A stretch of DNA of 64,000 nucleotides from Cladocopium goreaui (GCA_947184155.2 CAMXCT020000398.1:51001-115000), one strand, 5' to 3'. Positions 11,221 through 22,615 are shown, numbered from the stretch's first letter. Program-made: numbers and translations. The notes: generated by a model not told the origin, from the sequence alone.

Positions 11221-14200
11221 CTGAGTTGAGAATCAGGAAAGCTGCCAAGTAGGTGCAATCTGTTGTAGGATTATGGAACTTTATGGAATTCATGTGGTAC
11301 AGCAATCCAATCTGTAGGTGGAATTTCCCTTGGTAATCCCATAATGTGGTACAGTAATCCCAATAAGGTCATAGTTCATTTCAACAAACCATGGTGGTAA
11401 ATCAACACATCCCACACATTGGCAGTTCCCATCCTTGCCTCCCAAATGGTCAATCCTGGATTCATCATGTTTCAAGGGACCCTGGATGTTTTGGGCAAAA
11501 ACATCTGGAGTCTCCCGGATTTGTGTCATCCAAAAAGCTCAGTTTGAAAAAAACACCGAAGCGAGGCGCTGATAGATGGCCCTGTCCTGCTGAGTCATGG
11601 CATCAACCTGCGCAATGGTCTCTGCTGGCATGTCCTGGCGAACCTGAGAACCTGGGAACCTTTCTATGGTGGGGACAATACCCGATATATATATAATATA
11701 TAATAATATAATATATAATATCATATATATATATTATATATATAACACAATATATATAATATATAAATAAATAATATATATATATTTACATAATTATACA
11801 TATATTGGGTAGATTTGGGTAGTACAATGGGAATATCCAAGAGTCTTCATGGCTTCATGGACAACTAATCCCATATAATCTTTAGGGTTATATAAGTTTT
11901 ATAATAGTTTATATACCCTCTGGTAAACTAACATAACTATGGAAAATCACCACTTTTCATGGATAAACTCACTATAAATGGTGATTTTCCATAGTTATGT
12001 TAAATTACCAGAGTGTAAATATCATCACAGCTTATACTTGTCAACAGTTGTAGGGTTATATCATGTTATATCCCAACTAGTGCTTGTTATAACCATATGG
12101 TTCTTACCGTTTCAGCAGCGTTCAAAACGGTTCATCGGATTTCCCATAATGGATTATGACAATCCCCATGCAATCTTTTAAAAGGGTAGTCTGGTTGGTG
12201 GTATACCTACCCCTCTGAAAAATATGAAAGTCAGTTGGGATGATGAAATTCCCAACATATGGAAAATAATCCAAATGTTCCAAACCACCAACCAGCCATA
12301 TAATCCCATATAATCTTTAACCAACAGGGGTTTTCGCCACTTCTCATCTGACCATCTGGTGGGGGAAACCCTATTCGTACTTGCTGCGACACAGCTCCAT
12401 GCTGTGGTCAGCACACGAAGCGTTTAACGGGGGGGTTCTGCGGTTGGACGGGATTCGTGCAGCTCCTTTGAGTAAGACTAAATGTAATCTCTATATTTAT
12501 ATAATATATAATATATATAAATTGCATGATGTGAGCTGCGGGCTGATCTACATATATAATATGATATATACAATAACTACGCTATAGTGTTGGCTATCCC
12601 CTTTCAAAAGCCAAGACGTCAAACATGCCCAGATTCCAACCAAAATCAGCGCCAGAACATGTCAGAACGGTCCCAAAATGGGGGAAATCTACATCTCAGG
12701 TCCTCGATGGATCCTTCATAGCTCTCCCCATGCGTCTCTTTGGTTTCTTTGTAGGAGTTCCAGTCAGGGCTCTCGCAATTGCAGTGATCTGGCAGCTCGC
12801 CCATCAAATGGGCATGGAACAAACAGAGTGACTCCTGGAGGCCAGTGGGATGACAATGGGGTCACTGGAGCTTGATCACCCCAGTGGAAATGGATTCCCC
12901 ATCGATTCCCCAATAGATTTCCCAGCAAAAATCATCGCACATCAAGGATAGTCATGCTAAATCTTGCTAGAAATAGGTGTTTAGTTTGCGTGGGTGTTGT
13001 ACAACATCCCCAACTGCTTGATTACCTGGGAGCCCAACGCACACTTGACATACATGACATGGAAGCAACAATACATACTCGACAAGGGCACAAATGCCAG
13101 AAGTGCTGCATCTACCTATGCAGTATTTCCAAAATTTGAAGCCGAAGTGTTGCCGGGGTCGAGCCCAAGGCATTTGGTCATAGATTGGATACCACTGGAA
13201 ACAGGGAAACCGTACATGTACAGAAAAACATATATACAATATTATACAATTGCTTTCGTTGCTTATTTCCTCAATGCTTAACAAAATCTATGGTGAGGTC
13301 GGGGATGAGTTCAGATACTGGCGGATGGTCTATGAAGTTGGAACCCGCTGACCACGCATCCTAATTTCGATGACAAACTTACCAATATATTTTCATAGAT
13401 GCCGAAAAGTCTGTGTGGATCTAGCTTTCACACATGACACATGTCTTTCAACCAGGGAATTCTCAGTGCATCCCAGTCTCGTGATAGGCTTCTGTCACAC
13501 CCAGCATGGTCGCAGCATCAAGGCTGCGTTTTGCGGCATCGAGGTCAACAGTTGCAGAGCAGAAGTTGTCGTTTTGGCACGCCAGTCTGGATGCTTGCAA
13601 GTTGTGCGGACAGTAACAGAACTCGTAGTCTTCCTTGAGACATCCATCAATGTCCATCATTCTGTCCCGGAAGTGGTGGGAAAAACTGCAGGAAACCACT
13701 AAATCTACGGGTAACATGGTTTCCTGTAGATGTTCCCTTTAACCAATCCATTGACGATGACAACACATTGTCACGTGTTCACATGGCATTGATGAACATA
13801 TGCTGCAAAACATGTGATTCAGTCTGATGGTTACCAAAAAAAAACGCGGACTGAGTAGCCTCTGGCAATTTAACATAGCTATTGAACATGGCCATTTATA
13901 GTTGATTTACCCATTAAAAGCCGATGATTTTCCATAGTTATGTTAATTCCTCTGTGGTCACCCGGGTACCATTCACCCGCAGCGAGGATCGTAGATGCTG
14001 TAGCGGCCATAGCGAGGACTGCGCGTCCATTCGTCCGTCCAATTCTGGAACGAATTCGCCAAATGGAAGTTCGTCTGACCTGGTTCCGAAGACGGGGGTT
14101 ACGGGGTTACTATCCGAGTACCCGTTGAAATGTCAACATAGCGACATCGAAAATGGCCGTAGAAATAGTGCATGAGTTTCCCCATTGAAAATGGTGGATC

Positions 14201-17200
14201 TTTCCTTGTAGTTATGGGACATTTATAGTGGATTTACCCGTTGAAAATGTTGATTTTCAATGTTTTTTTGTATGTTTTTCAGAGGGTACCAGGTTCTATG
14301 ATGTCCCCAGTGATGTTCTATATGATCTCAAAGGGGCGAAAAAAAAAAAACTCTGTGGGACTTTGTCTGGTGAATCAGAAAAACCCGCCAAGTCTTTCAA
14401 ACCGGGGAGTCAATCCGCGATTTTCAGATACAAAGATCAGATTGGTGATTAATGTTGATTATACCCTCTGGGAAACTAACATAACTATGGAACATCACCA
14501 TTTTTAATGGGAAAATCCACTATAAATGGTCATTTTCAATAGCTATGTTAAATTACCAGAGGGTATACATGCCATTAAATGCCATTAAATGCCATAAATA
14601 TCCCATGAATAATATCGTTGATTTGACCCACATTGTTGCTGGCCAATGTGTTTATTCCAACTCTTGAATACATCCAAAAACTCCCAGTAAGAGCCAAAAA
14701 CATCAGCCAAAAGGAGTCGTCTTGGAGTTTATCCACATTTGATGAGATTATATTTACAGAAAATTCACAGGAGTTCAACAAAATCACATTGGAAAAAAAA
14801 CTGTTTGAACCTGTATCTAAAGTTGAGATACAGAAATTCAGTTTGAGTGCAAGCTGATCTTGTTGACCAAACACATTCGCCAATGGGTCGGAGGACACCC
14901 CAACGGACCCATGGTTCAATGCGGTCAAAACATGGGATGAATGTGCTTAATGGACATCCATCCCATCATGGGAATCCTGCCCTATAACGGGTAAAAAAAT
15001 CCCATGAATGATATGAATTGATATGATCATTGGATTGGTTTAAGGGAAAATTTACAGGAACCCATGGTTTTTACCATCAAATATAGGGGTTTCCTGTAAA
15101 TTTTCCCATCATCCAATTCTATGATATGAATAAAGCAGGATGTTGGTGGATATGAAAAAACAAATGGTGCTTAATCCCAGGGATTTCCCATTGGACTTAA
15201 GGATCCCATGGTCATGTTTCCATCGCAACTCATGGGGGTTAACTCACCATGGTGAACCCAGGTAGTATACCCTCTGGTAATTTGTTACATAGCTATTGAA
15301 AATCACCATTTATAGTGGATTTTCCCATTAATCATGGTGATTTTCCATAGTTATGTTAGTTTACCAGAGGGTAACCCATCTACAAGGACATGTTTAATGG
15401 CTCAATTGATCCACCCTTCTAGCCATCATTGATCTAACAGCCAGCACGAGTCCTACTAGGTAAATGATCTGACTAAATCGACCATAGATTCCATAGTTAC
15501 GGGTAGTTCGCTGGAGGGCAAGACCTTTTGATTTCATTAGAATTCACCCGACCCCATCTGGTGATTCTACTGGAATTATCATGGGTTCATAATGTAATTT
15601 GCACACCAAATGTTATCCCCACAATTTTGGCACAATTTTGTGGGTACCGGGTACCCCCAATTTTCAGACACACCTGGAAGGCCCCGCAGATATCTCAAGG
15701 TACTTCGATAGCCTGGTCATGGGGAGATTTCGCCGGGATTCATCCCCAAAGGGGGGATTTCAAGGTGATTTCAGTTGACTTCTCTAGATGACTAAGACGA
15801 GACTTTGTCCCTAGCTAGACCCGGCTGTAAATTCACAGTTCGAGGCTGTCAAATCGGGGAAGATGAGTGAAACCACTAAACATTGGTGATTTTCAGGTTC
15901 AAACTGAGTCAAACTTTTCATTTACCAGAGGGTAATGGGGATTTGAGCAAAATTATGCGGATTTAAGATGATTTTATATAGATGAATTTAGATTCAGATG
16001 CAACACATGTGGATTTAAGATTATTGCGATTGATATAGATTAATGATCTGTAAAACTATGGGGATTTCCCCAACACATCCCAATGCAACTCTTCGTGTCA
16101 TGTTTACAGATGACATGATTGTAAAGTAGGAGATTTAAGCAACAGGCACATTGAATTGGTTGTTTGTTGAAGAAAAATGTGGTTGGTCTGTGTGTTAACA
16201 AAAACATAGACATGACGAGGATTTTTACATTGGTTTAATTGAACCAACAAAAGAAAGGATCATGTTAAGCAGCAAAACACAAGTTTTTTATGAAGAGAAA
16301 GGGAACGTCGGCACCAACAAAGATTAGGTTTTCTTCCAAACATGGCTGGCTCTCCATGTTTAAGTTTCGAGGAGCTGAAGAACAAATGTTGTGTTCGGGG
16401 GTGAAAACCAGGGTGATGAAAATTACGACATGAATCACTGAATCACGCTCATACTCAATCAAGATCCTTTCAACCTCAACCACCTTGACTTTTATCATCT
16501 TTTATCTACTAAAGTTACTAAAGTCAATCCCAGATTACCTGGGCGCCGCTGAAGCCGCAGCCTGGATCGCTTGCCAGTTTGCAAAATTGGTACTGCGAGA
16601 AGACGTGCTCCCGAGGTTGTCGGATCATGACCACCTTCGTTGAGAGAAACGAGAGTTTAAGGGAAACCATGCCTGTGAGTCAAAACATAATATCTGGTCA
16701 TGTCTCATCCAAATTTGTTGCGATCATAATTATGTACATTGCCATATCTGTTTGATCTATCTTGGGTGTTTGAAACATGGATCCTGTGTAATCCCCAGTC
16801 CACAAGGTTCCGTCACTGGTTCACTGCTAGAGTATCTCCATTTCAAGTGATGATATGTGATGATGAACTACTCTTCAATGGTGAAAATAAGGGACCCGTG
16901 ACCCGTGACATATTCTGCTCTCCTTCAAACCCCATTCTTTGGATGCTCGAGTTCCCGTGATGGCCATTCCCCGGGGAAAAACATTCCCATAAATTGCTGG
17001 TGGTTGACGGTCAAACTACTCGTATTTCTGCCATTAATCTCCCTAACCCTAATTACTTTGGATTGTATCAGGAGCATCGCATGTTTAGTATTTGCCCCTA
17101 GTAACCTCCCTTCCATCCACTGGCATCGTGACGTGTGGGAAAAAACGCGGCTAGGCCACCCTGTCTTGTAGCGCTGTGAAATTGGCAGAGTCCGACAAGC

Positions 17201-20200
17201 GGAAGCACCGCTCGTCTCGGGGGGCGGCCAGGATGGAGGGTCTCGCGGATTCCCAGGTCATCCGAACACAAAAAAAAGGGGACCTTGAATAAATTGAAAA
17301 ATTCACCAGATATGGGGAGTCAACCACTTCAAGGGAGCGGACTAAAACGAAAAACAAATTTAATGCAGTTTTTCGTTCACCAAGCATGGCGCGGCTGGCG
17401 TAAACGTTAACCAACGAACATGGGGTTTGAACACACGGGGCTAAAGAGTTCACCAACCACAATTATGTTTCACGCACGAGCATTGGATTTCCAGAGGCGA
17501 AACACTTACTGGATCCAGGAATACTTAAGGCAACATAAATAGATACACATGATAAGACAAATATAGACTCATCGACAATTTCAAGAAATATGTCATAAGT
17601 AAGCCGGGTTTTGGATAATTCTGAGTAACTCACTTGTATTCTAAAAATAACTGAAACTTGCGGCCATTTGTGGATGATTCCCCATGCATAAACCATCATT
17701 CCAGTGACGGAAAACGATTTGAGGTCATGATGCAAAGATCCCTACCCCTATAGAGGGGGAGGGCGGGGGGGGGACAAAACCAACCTGTCGAATTCCACTT
17801 TTTTTTGCTTGGAAACCCTGGGATAGTGATCCAATTGCTCAAATGGAACTTTAAAGTAACATTTCTTGACAAGCCTTGGGCACTGGTTAGAAAATACTTG
17901 CGCTTAGCTCCGGAGGAGCTAAGCGCAAGTGTGAAGATGGCAGCGCAATTTTTGGAGGGATGCCACCCTACGCATGTGCTGCTTCAGTCTGACATGTGCT
18001 TAGCCCCTCCGGAGCTAAGCGCAAGTATTTGATTTTCATCTGTTTGCCAATGATATGGAATGACGAGGAATGTTGATCATTGAGAAAAATAAATGCAAAA
18101 ATGGAATTTTAAAATGACATTTCAGTACGACTCCCCCCCCTCAAATTTCATTTTTAAGAGGGAAGGGATATGCAAAGGGATGCTAAATGTTATATTATAG
18201 GTTTGGATGAATAGACATGACCCTAAGTCACTTTTTAAAAAAGGACATGTATTAAACATGGTTAAACTGTAATAATTGAAATGTCAGGTTATGACAGCCC
18301 CTGGTGGGACGACCCATCTTTCCGGCATCAACGAACCATGGGTTTATACCATGTGTAAGCCATGGTATAAACCATGCTATATACCATGTATCAGGTATAC
18401 ACCATATGATGGTATATACCATATGATGGTATATACCATGGCATATGCCATATGAGCGATCGGCAAAACCTCAATTGAAAAATGTGATTTAGGGTATGAG
18501 CAGGGCATGACGTATACCCCACAGCTGAGAGCCTAGATGATCTAGATGCTTCTAGAACAGGTATCCACCATCATGTCATGTACACCACTCCTTTACTTCC
18601 CACAATGCTTTCACATATGATATGATTCCCACGTTATCGTGTTTGGGACTTCACTATATCGTTTTACACATCAAGATGCATATTTTTTACATGATAAATC
18701 GCTCGAATACATACCTCCATCATACCTCCTACACGGAGAGTTTAGCCTCTTTCTCATATGCATGTACCGTGTAACATGATGCAACTAACTTGACCATATC
18801 ACACATCTGAACAACCGACACTGTCCAGCAACGATGTGCGTACCAGTCTCGTACCTGGATCACCTATGGTGCCCTCACGGCCCCTATTGAATCAAGGGAT
18901 GCCTGATTTGATATGATTTGATCACGTTAGATTTCCACGACACTGCTGAAAAATGAATGATAACAGAGGATACATGTCTTTCATGCACACCAATATCATC
19001 GCACACATCCAATCTGGATGAATGTTCAGTAATTCGTAAAACTGAGATAAGGATATTTTGGGATAGTTAGCCCAATCGAAATCCCATCGTACCAGCTACG
19101 TCGTGGCCCAGTCTCTGAAGAATAAGATTCGTAGCTGTCAACTTGAAACCAAAGTCACATTCGTTAAATCTGGTAATCAAACAGGGGTTAATTAATGGTT
19201 GGTCAATGGTAAACGGTAAATGGTAAACGGTAAATGGCTGGTAATTGTCAACTTTGGAAGGTTGGCAAGGCCTGCTTGAACATCACCCAACAGTTGGGGA
19301 TATAATTTGCAGAAATCTCCAACAAATATTTTAAAGACATGTGAACAAAATACAAAAAAGGACATGTACCAACCCCTGCAAAAAAAAAACGATGTGGCTG
19401 GACAATTGCACAGGTACCTCTAGGGTTCCTGAAACATATCCCTTTCTTGCAGTTTCACACACTCTTGATAACTAAGATGAACTGAAAGCAATGGCTTTGG
19501 GAGGTGATTCTCCTTACAATAATTCCATCATGGCCATGCCAGGGTCACTGGCATCAGGAAATAATCCCAGCGCCAGTTACTTCTACAACCCGTGACAACG
19601 CAATAATGGTGAATAACAAGGCCCGACGTTCATCGTCTGCAATATAGTTGCATATCATTCCCGCCAACCCTGACAACGCCAGTATGGTGGATGATAAGGC
19701 CCATCGTTCCTTGTCTGCAATATAGTTTCATTTCATTCCCACCAGCCGTGACAACTCAGCTGCACCAATAGCATGACCTTTTCGTCACTTTGCCCGCCCC
19801 ACTTCCTTCCCCCCGTCTCCTCTTCCCACTTCCTGTGCGCCAGTCTCCTTCAAACAACCATGGTTTCCTATGCTTGTCTTTTCCCTTCTTTCAGCGTAGT
19901 GAAATGTCCTTTGTTTTCCGGTTGCATTTGCCTAGGGTAGTGGAATGTCCTGTGTTTTTCCGGTTCCATTTGTCTGTCCCAGTTTCCATCCAGTTCCTTT
20001 TCCAGTTCCTTTTGCGGATTTCTTGTGTTTTTCTAGGATTTGTGTTGCGATGCTTCGTTTTTGTTAAATACAAATGCATTCTTTCTAGGGCTTATCTCTT
20101 TGGTTGCTCAGTTGCGATGTCTCTCACCCAATTATAGTGTGCCACATAACGACCCAATCAGCATTGCCCCACGGGTACCGCGCGTGTCCCACTTGCCTGT

Positions 20201-20635
20201 CACACAGTTGAGGTTTCATACTCAAGTGAGCAGAATTGCGATTTAAATTCGAACTCATCATACATTAATTGGGTATGGGTCAATACCTATAGATACCATT
20301 TTTAGGGGGATGAACATCCATTTACCAGCTATTTTGGGGTTCACTAGGTACCAGGGTTTTGACCCATCCCCAATTAGCATTGCCAGTGTGCATCATTTTT
20401 ACCAGGTATCCCAACCCTGTTTCATCGCCGAGTCACCAGAGTAGATGTTCTTGCGTCCCACCAAGCTACTGAGATCGGAGACCACCGAGCAGCCTGCCGC
20501 CTTTGGGGTGTGCAGGTGGAAGATCTTCGCATCGAAGTTGTCTGCGCGTTGCGCCCAAAAAACGCCAGTCGTTTTTTGCGCAGCGAAAACGTTGATGTTT
20601 GGTCCACGTTTGTCAACAATGATTGGAGGTTTAAT
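11017..20635 (-). CDS. Multi-exon sulfotransferase-like gene (exons given separately)
   Basis: Predicted PAPS-dependent sulfotransferase, probably Golgi/luminal, moving sulfate onto a carbohydrate-type acceptor. Substrate unknown. The order of motifs fits the family: 5'-phosphosulfate loop (FHLHTPKAAGCSVVSDL, 20.5 kb), 3'-phosphate helix with R-x-P and S-x-Y (VVMIRQPREHVFSQY, 16.6 kb), the N-L-Q and GVTEAYH-ESLCLF...LPDHC block (13.6/12.8 kb), and the C-terminal IAQVDAMTQQDRAIYQRL helix (11.6 kb). The junctions 14811/14079, 13481/12834, 12693/12401, 12322/11643 and 11557/11220 are in phase. One intron appears to start with GA. N-terminal exons beyond 20.6 kb and the true 3' end are not located. 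Family assignment is from recalled motifs, with no search run. Confidence 0.72.
11557..11643 (-). CDS. Sulfotransferase-like gene, C-terminal helix exon
   Basis: Exactly 29 codons between TTCTCAG and TTCG|GTGTTT, reading VRQDMPAETIAQVDAMTQQD then RAIYQRLAS. The pattern D-x-x-x-Y near the end of a helical region is typical of the C-terminal part of these sulfotransferases. Confidence 0.8.
11690..11800. repeat. AT microsatellite
   Basis: ATATAATATATAA-type low-complexity tract within an intron. Confidence 0.8.
11914..12017. mobile_element. MITE family A, copy
   Basis: TACCCTCTGGTAAACTAACA ... TTAAATTACCAGAGTGTA. Intronic, within the sulfotransferase-like gene. Confidence 0.85.
12191..12295. 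mobile_element. MITE family B, copy near an exon
   Basis: CTGGTTGGTGGTATACC ... CCAAACCACCAACCAG. The right end is 27 bp from the donor edge of the exon 12322-12401. Confidence 0.75.
12322..12401 (-). CDS. Sulfotransferase-like gene, exon
   Basis: ACCACAG acceptor and TGTTG|GTTAAA donor, 80 nt. The phase supplied by exon 12693-12834 (one base left over) gives a frame ending WSDEKWRKPLL and leaving phase 0 for the next exon. The plus strand is also open with an AG acceptor and a GTAAGA donor, so the call rests on phase agreement with both neighbours. Confidence 0.6.
12693..12834 (-). CDS. Sulfotransferase-like gene, conserved exon
   Basis: CTCCAG acceptor, 142 nt, donor AGAT|GTAGAT. Only one frame is open. 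It starts ESLCLFHAHLMGELPDHC and continues NSYKETKETHGESYEGSIED. Placed after GVTEAYH of the previous exon it restores the family block of E/S-L-C-L followed by LP-x-x-C. Confidence 0.82.
13054..13420 (-). other. Intronic region with unexplained exon-like segments
   Basis: Three minus segments, 13383-13420, 13283-13360 and 13054-13194, have AG/GT edges, join each other in phase and give protein-like peptides (e.g. WYPIYDQMPWARPRQHF). Sulfotransferase motif order instead argues that this whole stretch is the intron between GVTEAYH and ESLCLF. They may be alternative exons, a nested gene or chance. The plus strand is also open across part of it. Confidence 0.35.
13481..13685 (-). CDS. Sulfotransferase-like gene, conserved exon with GA donor
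   Basis: A CCTGCAG acceptor, then MMDIDGCLKEDYEFCYC, PHNLQASRLAC and LDAATMLGVTEAYH. The homology break falls at TATCAC|GAGACT, a GA donor. The next exon starts with GAG, giving phase 0 continuity. A GT site further in (13500) would cut the motif. N-L-Q and G-V-T-E match conserved points of the family. Confidence 0.8.
13686..13750. mobile_element. MITE family C, short copy flush with an exon
   Basis: Inverted CTGCAGGAAACCAC / GTGGTTTCCTGTAG-like arms and TTTAACCAATCC outer end. The left end CTGCAG supplies the acceptor of exon 13481-13685 on the minus strand. Confidence 0.5.
13783..13802 (-). CDS. Possible 20-nt micro-exon of the sulfotransferase-like gene
   Basis: TTTTGCAG acceptor and CCAT|GTGAAC donor enclose HMFINA plus two bases. 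It would bridge the phase mismatch between exon 13977-14079 (ends phase 0) and 13481-13685 (needs two bases). Inference from phase only. Confidence 0.3.
13855..13957. mobile_element. MITE family A, diverged copy near an exon
   Basis: TAGCCTCTGGCAATTTAACA ... TTCCATAGTTATGTTAATTC. It ends 19 bp from the donor edge of exon 13977-14079. Confidence 0.6.
13977..14079 (-). CDS. Sulfotransferase-like gene, exon
   Basis: GAACCAG acceptor and CTGCGG|GTGAAT donor. Begins with one base, matching the two bases left by exon 14811-14945. Reads SDELPFGEFVPELDGRMDAQ. Plus-strand frames are open as well, so orientation depends on phase and context. Confidence 0.6.
14126..14290. mobile_element. Degraded family A remnants
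   Basis: Contains AACATAGCGACATCGAAAAT, CCATTGAAAATGGTGGATC and a final TTTTTCAGAGGGTA, all recognisable pieces of family A copies such as 28482-28590, in rearranged order. Confidence 0.45.
14462..14565. mobile_element. MITE family A, copy
   Basis: TACCCTCTGGGAAACTAACA ... TTAAATTACCAGAGGGTA, 104 bp, intact termini. Confidence 0.85.
14811..14945 (-). CDS. Sulfotransferase-like gene, exon
   Basis: ATTAAG acceptor and ATACAG|GTTCAA donor. In the frame joined to both neighbours it reads FIPCFDRIEPWVRWG; an aromatic-x-x-W-V-R element after the 3'-phosphate helix is expected in this family. Another minus frame is open too, so the exact frame and 3' end are not secure. Confidence 0.55.
15031..15118. 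mobile_element. MITE family C, best copy
   Basis: Arms TGGATTGGTTTAAGGGAAAA and TTTACAGGAA pair with TTCCTGTAAATTTTCCC and ATCCAA at the right end. Confidence 0.7.
15268..15373. mobile_element. MITE family A, copy
   Basis: TACCCTCTGGTAATTTGTTA ... TAGTTTACCAGAGGGTA, intact. A solo right end of the same family lies at about 15912-15934. Confidence 0.85.
15674..15725 (-). CDS. Sulfotransferase-like gene, possible exon
   Basis: Frame reads RLSKYLEISAGPS and ends at TTCCAG|GTGTGT, leaving two bases that fit the one base starting exon 14811-14945. The 5' edge is uncertain, because no clean acceptor is seen upstream (options around 15711-15725). Confidence 0.4.
16539..16634 (-). CDS. Sulfotransferase-like gene, 3'-phosphate-binding exon
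   Basis: AACGAAG acceptor, 32 codons, donor GCCCAG|GTAATC. Starts VVMIRQPREHVFSQY; the strand-turn-helix pattern R-x-P-x(5)-S-x-Y is the PAPS 3'-phosphate site of sulfotransferases. Phase 0 at both ends. Confidence 0.82.
17160..17255 (-). CDS. Probable exon between the two PAPS motifs
   Basis: GC-rich island with frame MTWESARPSILAAPRDERCF then RLSDSANFTALQDR, ending at a GGTGGC donor in phase 0, which suits the next exon (16634). The acceptor is not clear and an alternative minus frame is open. Confidence 0.45.
17381..17440 (-). CDS. Possible exon of the sulfotransferase-like gene
   Basis: CTCTTTAG acceptor and GCTTG|GTGAAC donor bound 60 nt open in two frames (e.g. VQTPCSLVNVYASRAML). Good splice sites, but no recognisable motif. 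Confidence 0.35.
17892..18030. repeat. Perfect 25-bp inverted repeat with an internal third copy
   Basis: Arms AAATACTTGCGCTTAGCTCC+GGAGG at 17892-17916 and its exact complement at 18006-18030. The left arm is followed at once by a partial inverted copy (GGAGCTAAGCGCAAG, 17916-17930), so the left side alone can also form a hairpin. Probably a small foldback element. Confidence 0.8.
18337..18453. repeat. Cluster of ATACCATAT-type palindromes
   Basis: Overlapping TATACCATG, CCATATGATGG and CCATGGCATATGCC motifs, self-complementary at several scales. Confidence 0.6.
18454..20402. other. Gene-free intron-like stretch with one tandem duplication
   Basis: No convincing exon. A 78-79-bp tandem duplication lies at 19593-19671 and 19672-19749 (GACAACGC...GTCTGCAATATAGTTKCAT). 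The rest is unique, with low-complexity pyrimidine-rich DNA at 19790-20030. Confidence 0.6.
20403..20635 (-). CDS. Sulfotransferase-like gene, 5'-phosphosulfate-loop exon
   Basis: The open minus frame contains NFDAKIFHLHTPKAAG followed by CSVVSDLSSLVGRKNIYSGD. Strand-then-P-K-x-x-G-x-S is the P-loop-like PAPS 5'-phosphosulfate site. Donor options are TACCTG|GTAAAA at 20403 or an internal CTG|GTGACT. The likely acceptor is CGTAG near 20635. Upstream N-terminal exons (signal anchor) were not found. Confidence 0.72.
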
Positions 20636-20639
20636 TCTA

Positions 20640-22510
20640 CGATACATGTAATTATATATAGAGTAATATAGCGTTATATTGTATTGTATATTATAGATAT
20701 AATGAAGTAGAATGAATTAGATGTGTATAATCCTACGGCCTTGTTCCATGGGGATGGGAATGGATGGGAAAGTTTATATCTTAAACCCTGAAAGAAAACC
20801 CTAATTGCGGTATGGCTTTTTTTTCCCATGGTAGGGGAATATGCTTAATCTTCTATACAGAAACCCAAAAAGACGGTATGGTCAATTGTTCCATGCAAAT
20901 GGGACCTTAATATTTAATAGCAGTACGCTTCTCTTGCCAAGCCACCACAATTTCATCTGTTTTGCTTGAAATCGTTCGAAATTTGTTGGTTGTCACGCTA
21001 TATATTCTGTTTGTGGGCAAATGGCCAACTCTGGGGTCTGTGCATAGTCTTATAGACACGATGAAATATAGCATTTCCGAGCATGTGTTGTGATTCCTGT
21101 ACATTAATGTACTGTCTGGGTTTGATAGATGCAGGTCATATCGGGGCCAATGAGCTAAGTGGATGTTGACAAACATCAACCATTGGACCATAATATGTAG
21201 GTCATTTACATCCATACAATTTTCTATGTACAGTATATGTATGTATGTATGTATCTATCTATATATATATCATTATTATTATTAATAGTATTATTAATAT
21301 TATTACTATATTATTATTATTATTATTATATAATATATATTATATATATTATATATATATAATTATAAAGTATATGTAATTAATATAATATATATATACA
21401 GTATTATACAGTCTATACGACAAGTTTCGCCCCGGCCGAACGAAAATGCACCGAAAACATGCCAAAACACCCACAACCGAGCTTCATGCATGGTCCCAAC
21501 ATGTGAGTAGATCAATGTCAACAGGATTCCGAGAATGTAGCGCTTGTGGCAGCCAGATATTTCTCCATGCAATGAGAGCGAGCTTCACTACCAGATTCAT
21601 GGCTCAGCAGTTTTGAAGGTGTCAACTGCGAGCCGAAAGCTGTGGGTGCTGCAGTCTTTGCCATGGAACAGCTGGGCTTACCTTAATCAGCAGGTTGCAT
21701 GTGTCGTTGCGGAACGCGTAGCACACAAGACCAGCGATTTTGTGAGAAGAAGAAAACATCTAGAAAGAACAAGACTGGGATTGGCTGCGACAACCGGAAT
21801 GAGGTGAGAAGAGCTGCATTGAAAAGAAGCAGAAATAAATCAATACGTAATTTGAAGGGTGAGACGACGTGAAAAAGAGAGATAAGAAGAGTTGACATGG
21901 CTATGAGAGGTTTAATAATCCCTTCTCCCTATTCCTAAACCCCCCCTAAATAATCCAAACTACGCCAGATTGTTTGTTTTTTGAAATTTCAGATTGGTCA
22001 ATTTGACTTTTAATTGATCCCCTTTAGAAAAAAGTTTAAAATTCAAGGTGCATTTGAAGGTTCTCCCCCCTTGATAATAAAAACTAGCTAACCCCGCATT
22101 GTTTTTAATAGGGTCCGTTGGTTAAAATCGAACATTTCAATTTGTTTTTATTAAGGTTTTAAATTTACTATTAGGGGAAAGCTTCGAAATCCAATTTTTG
22201 GCAATGTTTCAATTAGATTCTAAAAGGAATTTTAATTGATTTTGAAATTGAAAAGTTTTTAAATTAAGGTTTTACTTTTTTGGTTACTTGGGGAAGGCTT
22301 CTCCCCCGAAAGTTAAATACCCCCCTTCCAGGATTCCAATACAAACTACCCCTAGGTTTTATTATTGGAAGGGGACGTTTAATATTACCCATACGATCCA
22401 TGTATGGCATATATGCTAACATTTGGGGTATATTAGGGTGAAGGGATGATTTCTTGAAATCCACCAGCCACTTACCATTACAATTGCCATTGCTATTGAG
22501 AAAAAAATGA
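20640..22510. other. Intergenic-like DNA between the two genes
   Basis: No supported exon. Contains an AT microsatellite (about 21230-21395) and A/T-rich low-complexity DNA at 21900-22300. Confidence 0.6.
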
Positions 22511-22615
22511 TACCCTCTGGTAATTTAACATAGCTATGGAAAATCACCATGTTCAATGGGTAAATCCACTATAAATGGCCATTTTCAATAGCTATTTTGA
22601 CATAACCAGAGGCTA
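22511..22615. mobile_element. MITE family A, overlapping the Argonaute stop codon
   Basis: TACCCTCTGGTAATTTAACA ... TTTGACATAACCAGAGGCTA. Its terminal CTA is the complement of the TAG that ends the proposed last Argonaute exon. Confidence 0.8.

Noticed and set aside
14633-14857. Plus-strand 74-codon frame (EFNKITLEKKLFEPVSKVE)
   Set aside because: Antisense to the minus exon 14811-14945, whose junctions are in phase with neighbours. No splice sites support the plus frame.
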